This document shows, piece by piece, positions 27,620 through 37,241 of a DNA stretch of 64,000 bases. Below the pieces are notes generated by a model that saw nothing but the letters and a program-made list of their open reading frames with translations, was not told the origin of the DNA and ran no database searches. The stretch is taken from positions 992,001-1,056,000 of the forward strand of contig NZ_PHUF01000002.1 of the NCBI RefSeq assembly GCF_002813245.1, given 5' to 3'. The position numbers were made by a program, and so were the translations under genes. Every line of letters starts with the position of its first letter. Positions within the stretch are counted from its first letter, which is position 1. Source of the DNA: Novosphingobium kunmingense. Its GTDB lineage: Bacteria > Pseudomonadota > Alphaproteobacteria > Sphingomonadales > Sphingomonadaceae.

Positions 27620-28942
27620 ATGCGCCACATCGCGATCATCGGCTCTGGCCCGGCGGGCTACTACACGGCCGAGGCCGCGCAGAAGCAATGGGGCGACGGG
27701 GTCCGGGTCGACATCTTCGACATGTTGCCGGTCCCCTATGGCCTTATCCGAACCGGCGTCGCGCCCGACCACCAGTCGATCAAGGGCGTCTCCAAGCGCT
27801 ACGAAGGCACGGCGCTGACCGACAACGTGCGGTTCGTCGGCAACGTCACCATCGGCGAGGATATCAGCATAGAGGAACTGCAGGGCCTTTACGATGCGGT
27901 CGTGCTGGCCACCGGCGCGCCCAACGATCGCGCCGCAGGCATTCCCGGCGAAGCGCTCAACAATGTATTCGGCAGCGCGGCCTTCGTCGGCTGGTACAAC
28001 GGTCACCCCCAGTTCGCGAAGCTCAACCCCGACCTGTCGGGCCGCAGCGCCGTGGTGATCGGCAACGGCAATGTCGCCCTCGATGTCGCGCGGATCCTCG
28101 CCAAGACGCCCGACGAGTTTTCCGGCAGCGATATCGTTGCCCATGCGCTCCACGCGCTGCAGGAGTCGAAGATCGAGCAGGTCACGATCCTCGGTCGGCG
28201 TGGTCCGCACCAGATCGCCATGACGCCCAAGGAACTAGGCGAACTGGCCCACCTCGCCCGCGCCTGCCCGCGCGTCGACGCGGCCGACCTGCCGGCCGAA
28301 GACGATGACGCCTTCCTCGAACCCGGGCAACGCAAGTCGGTGGCCCACCTGCGCAGCTTCGCCGCCATTCCCGAAGCGTTCCGCGCCGAACGGCCGGTCG
28401 ATATCTGCTTCGATTTCTTCGCCAGTCCCAAGGCCATCCTTGGCACCGACAAGGTTGAGGGGCTTGAAGTGGAACGGACCGAGCTTGACAGCGATGGCCG
28501 CGCCAGCGGCACCGGCGAAGTCTATACCATCCCCTGCGACATCGTGATCACCGCGATCGGCTACAAGAGCTCACCCATCCCCGGCGTCCCGTTCGAAGAG
28601 CGCGAAGGCCGTTTCGCCAACGCCGACGGGCGCATCCTGCCCGGCCTCTATTGCGTGGGCTGGGCCCGGCGCGGCCCGTCGGGCACGATCGGCACCAACC
28701 GGCCCGACGGCTTTGCGGTGGTCGAGCGTATCGCGGAAGACATCAGCAGCGGCGCAATCCTGACCGGCGACAAGCAAGGTCGCTCCGGTTTCGACCGGCT
28801 GGCGGAGCAGCGCGCGATCGAGGTCGTCACGTTCCGCGACTGGCAGAAGATCGATGCAGCGGAAATCAGCCGCGCCCGCGACGGTTCCCCGCGCGAGAAA
28901 TTCGTCGATGTCGATGAAATGATCAGGGCGCGCGACGCCTGA
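27620..28942 (+). CDS. FAD-dependent ferredoxin-NADP reductase (FprA/adrenodoxin reductase type)
   Basis: A 440-residue flavoprotein. N-terminal GSGPAGYYTAEA is the FAD dinucleotide fold; VPYGLIRTGVAPDHQ is the adrenodoxin-reductase signature; VVIGNGNVALDVARIL binds NADPH; GWARRGPSGTIGTNRPDG near residue 350 is the conserved C-terminal motif. It passes electrons from NADPH to a ferredoxin, often for a cytochrome P450 or Rieske enzyme, none of which is in the window. It starts four bases after phaZ, so it is likely in the same transcript. Confidence 0.9.
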   Translation: MRHIAIIGSGPAGYYTAEAAQKQWGDGVRVDIFDMLPVPYGLIRTGVAPDHQSIKGVSKRYEGTALTDNVRFVGNVTIGEDISIEELQGLYDAVVLATGAPNDRAAGIPGEALNNVFGSAAFVGWYNGHPQFAKLNPDLSGRSAVVIGNGNVALDVARILAKTPDEFSGSDIVAHALHALQESKIEQVTILGRRGPHQIAMTPKELGELAHLARACPRVDAADLPAEDDDAFLEPGQRKSVAHLRSFAAIPEAFRAERPVDICFDFFASPKAILGTDKVEGLEVERTELDSDGRASGTGEVYTIPCDIVITAIGYKSSPIPGVPFEEREGRFANADGRILPGLYCVGWARRGPSGTIGTNRPDGFAVVERIAEDISSGAILTGDKQGRSGFDRLAEQRAIEVVTFRDWQKIDAAEISRARDGSPREKFVDVDEMIRARDA

Positions 28943-29044
28943 TCGTTCGAACGCATGGTATGGCTTGCCGGGACTCGCAGTCCATGATTTAATCGTCTGG
29001 TTAAGGCGCCGACCGTGCAGTTGCCGCCAAACCTGGAGAGAGCC

Positions 29045-30799
29045 ATGGCGACCTACGATCTTATCATACGCAACGGAACGATAGTCGACGGCAGCGGTGC
29101 CCCGCGCTTCACCGGTGACGTCGCCGTGAAGGACGGCCTAATTGCCGCTGTCGGTACGGTCCATGGCGATGCTGACGAAGTGATCGACGCCGGCGGCAAG
29201 GTCGTGGCGCCCGGCTGGGTCGATGTTCACACCCACTACGATGGCCAGGCGACCTGGGACGCGGAAATGGCCCCGTCAAGCTGGCACGGCGTGACCACGG
29301 TTGTGATGGGCAACTGCGGCGTCGGCTTCGCACCGGCAGCGCCCGATCGCCACGAATGGCTCATCCGCCTGATGGAAGGTGTCGAGGACATTCCAGGCAC
29401 GGCGCTCGCGGAAGGAATGAAGTGGAACTGGGAGACGTTCCCTGAATACCTCGATGCGCTGGAAGAGATGCCCCGGACCGTCGACGTCGGCACCCACGTC
29501 CCGCACGGCGCGGTGCGGGCCTATGTGCTGGGTGACCGCGAACGTCCCGGCGCCGTTCCCACGGCCGACGACATCCGCAAGATGGCCGACATCGTCGAGG
29601 AAGGCGTTCGCGCCGGCGCGCTGGGCTTTTCGACAAGCCGCACTGTCCTGCACCGCGACATCGATGGTGAAGTGGTTCCCGGCACGACCGCTACCAAGGA
29701 AGAATTGATCGAGATCGGTCGCGCCATGGGCCGCGTCGGTTACGGGGTGTTCGAGATCGCCAGCGACATGCGCCGCGAATGGGACGAGTTTGGCTGGATG
29801 GGCGCCCTCAGCCGGGAAACCGGCCTGCCCTGCACCTTCGCCGCGCTGCAGTCGATTGCCAAGGAACAATCGCTCAACGAGCAGATCGCCAATATGCGGG
29901 CCGAAAACGACAACGGTGCCAACATCGTCGCGCAGATCGCGCTTCGCGGAAACGGGATCGTGATGGCTTGGCAGGGCACGGTGCACCCCTTCCGCCTGCG
30001 TCCCAGTTTCAAGGCTATCGCCGATCTGCCGTGGGACCAGCAAAAGGCAAGGCTGCTCGATCCGGCGTTCAAGGCGCAGCTTCTCGCCGAGGAAAGCGAC
30101 TATTCCGATGTGAACCAGGACATCATCGGCCTGATCATGGTCGTTTGCGGCGGATGGGCCATGCAATACGAGATGGACCCCGATTTCAACTATGAGCCAC
30201 AGGCCGACGAAAGCATTGCTGCACGCGCTGCAGCCGCTGGCGTATCGGGCGACGAATATGCCTATGACCTCCTCTGCCGCGACGATGGCCGGGGCTTCAT
30301 CTATCTGCCCATCCTCAACTACGCCGACGGCAACCTCGATTTCCTCGAAGCGCTGCAGGACAGTGAGGACACGGTGAACTCGCTGTCCGATGGCGGGGCG
30401 CACTGCGGCACAATCTGCGATGCGGCCAGCCCGACCTTCATGCTTCAGCACTGGGTGCGTGACCGCAAGCGTGGGCAGAAGATCAGCCTTGAAAATGCCA
30501 TCAAGCGCCAGTGCCGCGATACGGCGCGCCTATACGGCCTGGACGACCGCGGCATCCTTGCGCCCGGCTACCTTGCGGACATCAACGTCATCGACATGGA
30601 CCGGATCAAGCTGGGCAAGCCGTGGCTGGCCTTCGACCTTCCGGCGGGCGGCAAGCGCCTTCTGCAACGCGCCCAAGGCTATGACTTCACTATCAAGGGC
30701 GGCGTGGTGACCTTCAAGGACGGCCAGTGGACCGGTGAAACGCCGGGCGGGCTTATCCGCGGCCCTCAGCGCGCCGACATGGCGGAAGCCGCGGAATGA
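29045..30799 (+). CDS. Amidohydrolase, N-acyl-D-amino-acid deacylase family
   Basis: A 584-residue metal-dependent amidohydrolase. The N-terminal strand domain ([15 protein letters not shown]) and [17 protein letters not shown] (H-x-H metal ligands) are typical of D-aminoacylase/dihydroorotase relatives. The C-terminus has [17 protein letters not shown] with the metal-binding Asp, and the closing composite domain ([15 protein letters not shown]). Sphingomonad members of this size are widespread and their substrates unknown; cleavage of an N-acyl or cyclic amide is inferred. ATG 29045 is chosen because GGAGAG lies just before it. The next gene overlaps the stop (ATGA). Confidence 0.82.
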   Translation: MATYDLIIRNGTIVDGSGAPRFTGDVAVKDGLIAAVGTVHGDADEVIDAGGKVVAPGWVDVHTHYDGQATWDAEMAPSSWHGVTTVVMGNCGVGFAPAAPDRHEWLIRLMEGVEDIPGTALAEGMKWNWETFPEYLDALEEMPRTVDVGTHVPHGAVRAYVLGDRERPGAVPTADDIRKMADIVEEGVRAGALGFSTSRTVLHRDIDGEVVPGTTATKEELIEIGRAMGRVGYGVFEIASDMRREWDEFGWMGALSRETGLPCTFAALQSIAKEQSLNEQIANMRAENDNGANIVAQIALRGNGIVMAWQGTVHPFRLRPSFKAIADLPWDQQKARLLDPAFKAQLLAEESDYSDVNQDIIGLIMVVCGGWAMQYEMDPDFNYEPQADESIAARAAAAGVSGDEYAYDLLCRDDGRGFIYLPILNYADGNLDFLEALQDSEDTVNSLSDGGAHCGTICDAASPTFMLQHWVRDRKRGQKISLENAIKRQCRDTARLYGLDDRGILAPGYLADINVIDMDRIKLGKPWLAFDLPAGGKRLLQRAQGYDFTIKGGVVTFKDGQWTGETPGGLIRGPQRADMAEAAE

Positions 30800-31809
30800 G
30801 CCTGCGCGCGGTTCGCGTCGGTTCGCCTGCGACGCTCGACACCTTGCTCCCCGCCACGGCGGAGGATCCGGGCCAGCCCGGCCCCGGCGAGATCCGGGTC
30901 AGACTGGCGGCCAGTTCGCTCAACTTCCACGACTTTGCCGTGGTAAACGGGCTGATCCCGGCGGAGGCAGGGCGCATCCCGATGTCCGATGGCGCCGGCA
31001 CGATCGAGGCGGTAGGAGAAGGCGTCACCGGCTTCAAGGTCGGCGACCAAGTGGTCTCGACCTTCTTTCCTGAATGGATCGACGGCGCACCGCCCGCCAC
31101 GGCGTTTCGCGGCGTGCCAGGCGACGGGATCGACGGCTATGCCCGCGAAGCCGTGGTCACGCCCGAGCACTGGTTCACACGCGTTCCTGCCGGCTATTCG
31201 GCTGCCGAGGCCGCCACGCTGACCTGTGCGGGTCTGACTGCCTGGCGCGCGCTGTTCGTCGACAATGCGATCAAGCCCGGATCGACCGTGCTGATCCAGG
31301 GCAGCGGCGGGGTTTCGGTCTTCGCTCTGCAATTTGCCAAGGCGGCCGGCGCGCGAGTGATCGCAACCTCATCGTCGGACGCCAAGCTCGACCGGCTGAA
31401 GTCGCTCGGCGCGGACGATCTGATCAATTACAAGCAGACCGAAGCCTGGGGCGCCAGGGCGCTCGAATTGACCGGCGGCTCCGGAGTGGACTGCGTGGTC
31501 GAGATTGGCGGGTCGGGCACGCTCGACCAGTCGATGATGGCCACCCGCGTCGGCGGCCATGTCGCTTTGATCGGCGTGCTCGCGGGCTTTGCCGGACCGG
31601 TGCAGACCGCCCTGCTGATGGCCAAGAACCTGCGCGTCCAAGGCCTGACCGTGGGCAGCCGCGCGCATCAACTCGACATGATCCGGGGAATCGAGGCGAA
31701 CGGGATCAAACCGGTCATTTCCGACCACTTCCCGCTGGAAAACCTGGCCGACGCCTTCCGTCACCAGATTGCGAACAAGCACTTCGGCAAGATCGTCGTC
31801 GACATCTGA
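30796..31809 (+). CDS. Zinc-type NAD(P)-dependent alcohol dehydrogenase / quinone oxidoreductase (MDR family)
   Basis: A 337-residue medium-chain dehydrogenase: GroES-like N-terminal domain (PGEIRVRLAASSLNFHDFAV, MSDGAGTIEAVGEGV), Rossmann fold with VLIQGSGGVSVFALQFAKAAGARVI, and KPVISDHFPLENLADAFRH near the end. I do not see the structural four-cysteine zinc lobe, so it resembles zinc-free quinone reductases. It overlaps the amidohydrolase by four bases, so the two products probably act on related substrates. A terminator follows at 31824. Confidence 0.87.
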   Translation: MSLRAVRVGSPATLDTLLPATAEDPGQPGPGEIRVRLAASSLNFHDFAVVNGLIPAEAGRIPMSDGAGTIEAVGEGVTGFKVGDQVVSTFFPEWIDGAPPATAFRGVPGDGIDGYAREAVVTPEHWFTRVPAGYSAAEAATLTCAGLTAWRALFVDNAIKPGSTVLIQGSGGVSVFALQFAKAAGARVIATSSSDAKLDRLKSLGADDLINYKQTEAWGARALELTGGSGVDCVVEIGGSGTLDQSMMATRVGGHVALIGVLAGFAGPVQTALLMAKNLRVQGLTVGSRAHQLDMIRGIEANGIKPVISDHFPLENLADAFRHQIANKHFGKIVVDI

Positions 31810-31823
31810 GCAAAACGAGAAAT

Positions 31824-31852
31824 GGGCGCCGGTCAGGGCGCCCGTCTTCTTC
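31824..31852 (+). terminator. Intrinsic terminator after the alcohol dehydrogenase gene
   Basis: GGGCGCC (31824-31830) and GGCGCCC (31837-31843) form a seven-bp stem with a six-base loop, followed by GTCTTCTTCT. It separates the plus-strand run from convergent dnaN. Confidence 0.7.
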
Positions 31853-31870
31853 TGGCTGCCGCGATGCGGA

Positions 31871-32989
31871 TCAGACCCGCATCGGCATCAGCACATAGAG
31901 CGCCTGGCTCTTGTCGTCCTGGCGGATCAGGGTCGGCGCGCCGGCATCGGCAAGGTGCAATTCCACCGTATCGCCCTCGATCTGGCCGAGGATATCCTTG
32001 AGGTAATTGGCGTTGAAACCGATCTCGAAACCCTGCGCGCTGTAATCGGCGGGCACTTCCTCAGCCGCAGTGCCGTTGTCGGGACTGGTGACCGAGAGCG
32101 TCACCTTGTCGTTTTCCAGCGTCATCTTGACCGCACGCGTCTTTTCCGTGGCGATCGTGGCAACGCGGTCCACCCCTTCCCAGAAGCTGCGCGGATCGAG
32201 CTTGAGCAGCTTGTCGTTTCCGGTCGGGATGACGCGGGTGTAATCGGGGAAGGTCCCGTCGATCAGCTTGCTTGTCAGGACGACGCCGTTCTGACCGCCC
32301 AAAGTGAAACGGATCTTGCTGGCCGATAAATCGATCAGGACCATCGTATCGCCCGCTTCATCAAGCAGCTTGCGCAGTTCGGCCACGCATTTGCGGGGGA
32401 CGATCACGTCGGGCATGCCCTGCGCGCCGTCAGGTCGGGCCAGAGTAAACCGCGCGAGGCGGTGCCCGTCGGTTGCCGCCGCCTTCAATTCGTCGTCCGA
32501 CACATGAAGGAAGATGCCATTGAGATAATAGCGCGTTTCCTCGGTGCTGATCGCAAAGCGGGTGCGATCGATCAGCTGGGCCAGAGTCGTTGCCGGCAAT
32601 TCGAAGCTTGTGGGCAGGTCGCCTTCGACGATCACCGGGAAATCGTCGCGTGGCAAGGTCGGCAGCGAGAAGCGGCTGCGCCCGGCCTTCACCGCCATGC
32701 GGTTGTCGGCGGTTTCCAGGTTGACCTGGCTGCCGTCGGGCAGCTTTCGGGCGATATCGAACAGCAGGTGCGCCGACACGGTGATCGCACCCGGCGTTTC
32801 GACCGATACAGCGGCGAGGCTTTCCACCACCTGAAGGTCGAGGTCGGTGGCCATCACCTTGACCGTGCCGTCGCCCGATGCCTCGATCAGGACATTCGAC
32901 AGGATGGGGATGGTGTTGCGCCGTTCGACGACGGACTGGACGTGCGACAGGCACTTCAAGAGCGTCGCGCGTTCGATAGTGGCCTTCAT
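31871..32989 (-). CDS. dnaN: DNA polymerase III beta subunit (sliding clamp)
   Basis: A 372-residue clamp of three similar domains. MKATIERATLLKCLSHVQSVVERRNTIPIL is the typical N-terminus, TDGHRLA (~175) lies at the second-domain boundary, and ALYVLMPMRV ends the protein as in other DnaN sequences. It tethers polymerase III and other clamp-binding proteins to DNA. It is not accompanied by dnaA or recF here, as is common in sphingomonads. Start ATG at 32989. Confidence 0.97.
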   Translation of the reverse strand: MKATIERATLLKCLSHVQSVVERRNTIPILSNVLIEASGDGTVKVMATDLDLQVVESLAAVSVETPGAITVSAHLLFDIARKLPDGSQVNLETADNRMAVKAGRSRFSLPTLPRDDFPVIVEGDLPTSFELPATTLAQLIDRTRFAISTEETRYYLNGIFLHVSDDELKAAATDGHRLARFTLARPDGAQGMPDVIVPRKCVAELRKLLDEAGDTMVLIDLSASKIRFTLGGQNGVVLTSKLIDGTFPDYTRVIPTGNDKLLKLDPRSFWEGVDRVATIATEKTRAVKMTLENDKVTLSVTSPDNGTAAEEVPADYSAQGFEIGFNANYLKDILGQIEGDTVELHLADAGAPTLIRQDDKSQALYVLMPMRV

Positions 32990-33154
32990 GGTCGTGTCGT
33001 GTCCCCTGGAGCGCGCGAGGCCGGAATCGGCAGCGCGCCGTCAATTCGGACTGCCTTTCTTACCGCCAGTGGGCGACGCGGCAAGGCTGGCGGCCCGAGG
33101 TGCGGGCGAATCTGGGGATAAATCCGCAGGCTACCGGACAAAGTCCGGGCCGCG

Positions 33155-33919
33155 TCAGGACAGCATCGCCATGCCGCCGTTCACGTGCAGCGTCTGGCCG
33201 GTGACATAGCCGGCTTCCTTGCTCGCAAGATAGGCGACCGCAGCGCCGATATCCTCGCCCTCGCCCATGCGTCCCATCGGGATGCGGGCGTTGAGTGCCT
33301 CCTTCTGCGCGTCTGGCAAAACGTCGGTCATGGCCGTACGGATGAAGCCCGGGGCGACGCAGTTCACGGTGATCCCGCGACTGGCAAGTTCCTGGCCCAG
33401 CGACTTCGACATGCCGACCAGGCCAGCCTTGGCGGCGGCATAGTTGACCTGCCCCGGATTGCCGGTCGCGCCAACCACGCTGGTCACCGTGATGATGCGG
33501 CCGTGACGGGCCTTCATCATCGGCTTGGTCGCCGCGCGCATCAGGCGGAACGCGGCTTCGAGATTGACCTTGATGACTGCGTCCCACTCCTCGTCCTTCA
33601 TCCGCATGGCAAGGTTGTCGCGGGTGATGCCGGCGTTGTTCACCAGGATGTCGATCTTGCCCAGCGTGTCGACCGTGGCAGGCACCAGATGCTCGACCTG
33701 TTCGGTGTTCGACAGATCGCAAGTGATCTCGATGTGGTCGTGACCGTAGGTGTCGTTGAGTTCCTCGCGGAAGGCGCGGAGCTTGGCGGGATTGGTGCCC
33801 GACAGCGCAAGCCGCGCGCCCTGCCGCGCCAGAGCGTGGCTTATGGCCGAGCCGATGCCGCCCGCAGCTCCGGTGACGAGGGCGGTCATGCCGCTGAGAT
33901 CGAACAGACGATTTTCCAT
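33155..33919 (-). CDS. fabG: 3-oxoacyl-ACP reductase FabG
   Basis: A 254-residue short-chain dehydrogenase. TGAAGGIGSA binds NADPH, NNAG marks the Rossmann core, and Ser in VTSVVG with YAAAK forms the catalytic triad; AMTDVLPD and HVNGGMAM are FabG-like. It reduces 3-oxoacyl-ACP in fatty-acid elongation. It follows fabD by four bases on the same strand, forming a fabD-fabG operon. Confidence 0.95.
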   Translation of the reverse strand: MENRLFDLSGMTALVTGAAGGIGSAISHALARQGARLALSGTNPAKLRAFREELNDTYGHDHIEITCDLSNTEQVEHLVPATVDTLGKIDILVNNAGITRDNLAMRMKDEEWDAVIKVNLEAAFRLMRAATKPMMKARHGRIITVTSVVGATGNPGQVNYAAAKAGLVGMSKSLGQELASRGITVNCVAPGFIRTAMTDVLPDAQKEALNARIPMGRMGEGEDIGAAVAYLASKEAGYVTGQTLHVNGGMAMLS

Positions 33920-33923
33920 GGCT

Positions 33924-34859
33924 TTACAGCTCCTTGGCGATTACTTCGATGTCGGCCATGCCGATCACGCTGGTCACATTCGCGCCGGCAACGGTGCGGC
34001 CGATCATCGGACCCAGCACCTTGCCGCCCAGTTCGACGAAGTGCTGCACCCCGGCGTCTTCCATGGCCAGCACGCTCTCGCGCCAGCGCACGCGGCCGCA
34101 AACCTGCTCGACCAGCAGGCGGCTGACTTCGGCGGGATCGGTGACCGTGCTGGCGGTCACGTTGGCGAACAGCGCGATTTGCAAGGCCGACGGCGGCATC
34201 TTGCCGAGGGCTTCAGCCATCGCATCGGCGGCAGGCTGCATCAGCGGGCAGTGGAACGGGGCCGAGACGGGCAGCGCCACACCGCGCTTGATCTCGAACT
34301 GCTTGACCATGGCGATGGCGCGCTCGATCGCGCCCTTGTGGCCCGAGAGCACGACCTGCGAGGGATCGTTGTCGTTCGCGACGGCGCAAACCTCGCCCTC
34401 GGCCGCCTGGTCGGCCAAGGCCTGGGCCCTGTCGATATCGGCACCGAGCAGCGCGCACATGGCGCCCACGCCGACCGGCACGGCTGCCTGCATGGCCTGG
34501 CCGCGCAGCTTCAAGAGGCGAGCAGTATCGGACAGGCTGAACGCGCCGGCCGCACACAGCGCGGTGTACTCGCCAAGGCTGTGCCCGGCGACGAAATCGG
34601 CCTTGTCGGCAAGAGCAAGGCCGCCTTCCTTCTCGAGTACGCGGAGCACGGCAATGGCATTGGCCATGATCGCCGGCTGGGCGTTTTCAGTCAGAGTCAA
34701 GGCATCATCCGGCCCCTCGCGCATGATCTGCGACAGGTTCTGGCCGAGCGCGTCGTCGACTTCCTCAAAGACTTCGCGGGCGGCGGGGCTGGCTTCGGCC
34801 AGGTCGGCACCCATGCCGACCTTTTGGCTACCCTGCCCCGGAAACACGAATGCGCGCAT
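33924..34859 (-). CDS. fabD: Malonyl-CoA:ACP transacylase FabD
   Basis: A 311-residue acyltransferase starting MRAFVFPGQGSQKVG, with the catalytic Ser in GHSLGEYTAL and the His in SAPFHCPLM. It loads malonyl groups onto ACP for fatty-acid synthesis. The start at 34859 has GGAGAAGGA just upstream; the open frame runs 66 codons further but begins with no family similarity. Directly upstream of fabG. Confidence 0.96.
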   Translation of the reverse strand: MRAFVFPGQGSQKVGMGADLAEASPAAREVFEEVDDALGQNLSQIMREGPDDALTLTENAQPAIMANAIAVLRVLEKEGGLALADKADFVAGHSLGEYTALCAAGAFSLSDTARLLKLRGQAMQAAVPVGVGAMCALLGADIDRAQALADQAAEGEVCAVANDNDPSQVVLSGHKGAIERAIAMVKQFEIKRGVALPVSAPFHCPLMQPAADAMAEALGKMPPSALQIALFANVTASTVTDPAEVSRLLVEQVCGRVRWRESVLAMEDAGVQHFVELGGKVLGPMIGRTVAGANVTSVIGMADIEVIAKEL

Positions 34860-34887
34860 GACGTCCTTCTCCTTGTGAACGGCGCGG

Positions 34888-35712
34888 TTATTGCGCGGCC
34901 CCGCGTCCTGCAAGCCCGAACGGCACGATCTTGTTGGCAACGTCATGGCCGATGTCGGCCTCTCCCAGGAAGCGAATGCCGTGCCGTTCGCACCAGTGCC
35001 GCGCGATCTGAGGCGCGGCCTGTCCGAAATCGATGTCGTTTTCAGGAACGTCACCAACTCGCCCGAGCCGCAGCCCGGCGATGCCCCCCAGGTGCGCCGT
35101 GACGTGGAAGAAAAGGCGGTCGATCGCGTAAAGGTGCTCGGCCACTTCTTCGACCATGACGACGTGGCCGGAAAGGTCGGGCATCAAAGGCGTTCCGCAA
35201 ACCATCGCCAAGGTCATCAGGTTGAAAGCAACAACGGGCCGCGAATCAAGTCCAGGCTCAAGCCCGGCGTGTTCACCCGCGAGGTAAGCAAGCGATCGGC
35301 GTACCGCCCCCTCCCCTCCGTCGCGGGCTATGTCGGCCGGCATTGGAGCATGAACCGGCTGGCCAATCCCGTGCCGGTACAACCCCGCCAGCAGCGTGCC
35401 GCCATCGGAATAGGCTAGATAGCGCTTGTCTTGCGCGGCTTGGCCGAGATCGCCCAGTACGTCCTCGACGATCCGCACCGCGCCATAACCGCCGCGCGCC
35501 GCCCAGACAGAATCGAAGGCCGGATCGTTGGCACATTCGGCCAGCGCCGCGCGGCGCTGCGCATCGCTGCCGGCGAAGTGCCCGTCGGTCAGGAAGCATT
35601 GCGGATGGAATTGGAGTTCGAGGCCTGGATAGTCCGATGCCAAAGCCAGCACGCGATCCGCCATCTCTTCGGTGATCGCACGCGACGGTGCACAGATCGC
35701 AACCCGGGCCAT
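34888..35712 (-). CDS. ldcA: LD-carboxypeptidase (peptidase S66, LdcA)
   Basis: A 274-residue serine peptidase of family S66 that removes the terminal D-Ala from murein tetrapeptide during peptidoglycan recycling. Catalytic Ser is in LAYSDGG, Glu in VMVEEVAEH, and His in the closing GHDVANKIVPFG; GGYGAVRI is the usual region before the Ser. Start ATG 35712 gives MARVAICAPS; a TTG eleven codons upstream is possible. It is divergent from a Mur ligase gene that would act in the same recycling pathway. Confidence 0.88.
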   Translation of the reverse strand: MARVAICAPSRAITEEMADRVLALASDYPGLELQFHPQCFLTDGHFAGSDAQRRAALAECANDPAFDSVWAARGGYGAVRIVEDVLGDLGQAAQDKRYLAYSDGGTLLAGLYRHGIGQPVHAPMPADIARDGGEGAVRRSLAYLAGEHAGLEPGLDSRPVVAFNLMTLAMVCGTPLMPDLSGHVVMVEEVAEHLYAIDRLFFHVTAHLGGIAGLRLGRVGDVPENDIDFGQAAPQIARHWCERHGIRFLGEADIGHDVANKIVPFGLAGRGAAQ

Positions 35713-35765
35713 GGCCTTACCTAACCCGGTTGCGCTGGCACGCAAGGCCGCATACCGCGGCGCCC

Positions 35766-37175
35766 ATGACCAACCTTACCTCGCACCCCTGGTTCTTCTG
35801 CGGCATCGGCGGATCGGGCATGCTTCCGCTGGCGCTGATCCTCAAGGGCGCGGGGGCAAGCGTTGCCGGCTCGGACCGCAGCCGCGACCAGGGCCGAACC
35901 CCGGAAAAGTTTGCCTGGCTCGAAAGTCTCGGCTTCACGCTCCATCCGCAGGACGGCAGCGGCATCGTCTCGGCCGACCAGACCCTGGTTGCCTCGGCTG
36001 CCGTCGAGGACACGGTGCCTGAGATCGTACGGGCCCGCGACCTTGGTTGCTCGCGGATGAGCCGGGCCGAACTACTCGCCGCGCTGTTCAACGCCGCCCC
36101 CTTTGGCATCGCCATCGGCGGTACCAGCGGCAAGAGCACCGTCACCGGGATGACGGGATGGATCCTCGATACGGTCGGTCGCGACCCCACGATCATGAAC
36201 GGCGCGGTGATGAAGAACTATGCGACGCCCGCCGCCCCTTTCGCCAGTGCGCGGGTCGGCCAGGGTGATGTCTTCGTTTCGGAGGTCGATGAGAGCGACG
36301 GGTCCATCGCCCTCTACCGCCCTGCTGTCGCGGTCCTCGGTAACATTACGCTCGATCACAAGAGTCTTGATGAACTGATTCTATTATTTGGCGATTTTCT
36401 CTCGAGAGCAAAGTCGGCGGTTATCAATCTCGACGATCCGGAAACTGCTGCCCTTGCAGGGCGGGCACAAGACCCGGTGACCTTCGGCATCGAAAGCCCG
36501 GATGCCGCCATCGGCATTATGGAGGGATCCATCGCCGCAGGAACGTCGACTCTTGGCGCAACCGTGGTCGACCGTCGGGATGGTTCGATGCACCCACTCG
36601 CACTGGCTGTGCCGGGTCGGCACAACCTCGCCAATGCGCTTGCGGCGATCGCCGCCAGTTCAGCAGCCGGCGTACCCGTTGCCGATGCGGTAGCTGCCTT
36701 GGCGAGTTACGCCGGGCTATCGCGTCGTTTCGACATTATCGGCACAACTTCATCGAAAATAACGATTATCGACGACTTCGGGCACAATCCCGACAAGATC
36801 GCCGCGACCCTGGCCACGCTCAAGTCGCATAGCGGCCGGGTCATCGCGTTCTTCCAGCCGCACGGCTACGGGCCCCTGCGCCAGATGGGCGCCGAACTGG
36901 CCGAAACGTTCGCGCGCCTGCTTGGTCCGGAGGATGTCGCAATCCTGTGCGACCCGGTCTATTTCGGCGGCACGGTCGATCGCAGCCAAGGCAGCGAGCG
37001 CATTGTCCGGCTTATCGAAGAGAACGGCGGAACCGCCGAGTACATACCCGATCGCGCCGCATGCGGCGACCGGATCGTCGCCATGGCGCGCCCCGGAGAC
37101 CGCATCGTGATCATGGGCGCGCGCGACGATACCCTGAGCGATTTCGCCCGCAGCCTGTTCGCCGCGCTGCCCTGA
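35766..37175 (+). CDS. Mur ligase family protein (Mpl/MurC-like)
   Basis: A 469-residue ATP-dependent ligase. N-terminal GIGGSGMLPLALILK followed by VAGSDRS is the UDP-MurNAc-binding domain of MurC/Mpl; GGTSGKSTVTGM is the ATP loop; EVDESDGSI, LDHKS and GRHNLANALAA are Mur-family landmarks; DDFGHNPDKI lies in the C-terminal domain. MurC itself is normally in the dcw cluster, so this copy next to ldcA is probably a recycling ligase that attaches tripeptide to UDP-MurNAc, or a paralogue of unknown substrate. Start ATG 35766 gives MTNLTSHPWFF. Confidence 0.82.
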   Translation: MTNLTSHPWFFCGIGGSGMLPLALILKGAGASVAGSDRSRDQGRTPEKFAWLESLGFTLHPQDGSGIVSADQTLVASAAVEDTVPEIVRARDLGCSRMSRAELLAALFNAAPFGIAIGGTSGKSTVTGMTGWILDTVGRDPTIMNGAVMKNYATPAAPFASARVGQGDVFVSEVDESDGSIALYRPAVAVLGNITLDHKSLDELILLFGDFLSRAKSAVINLDDPETAALAGRAQDPVTFGIESPDAAIGIMEGSIAAGTSTLGATVVDRRDGSMHPLALAVPGRHNLANALAAIAASSAAGVPVADAVAALASYAGLSRRFDIIGTTSSKITIIDDFGHNPDKIAATLATLKSHSGRVIAFFQPHGYGPLRQMGAELAETFARLLGPEDVAILCDPVYFGGTVDRSQGSERIVRLIEENGGTAEYIPDRAACGDRIVAMARPGDRIVIMGARDDTLSDFARSLFAALP

Positions 37176-37241
37176 CACGGGACAACCGCGACAGCCCCCT
37201 TTTCTTTCCAAGCCACCATTCGCACAGTGCCGCGCAGGATC

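Noticed and set aside
33057..33154. Possible small gene between fabG and dnaN
   Set aside because: The only frames are short extensions or shadows without a ribosome site or similarity.
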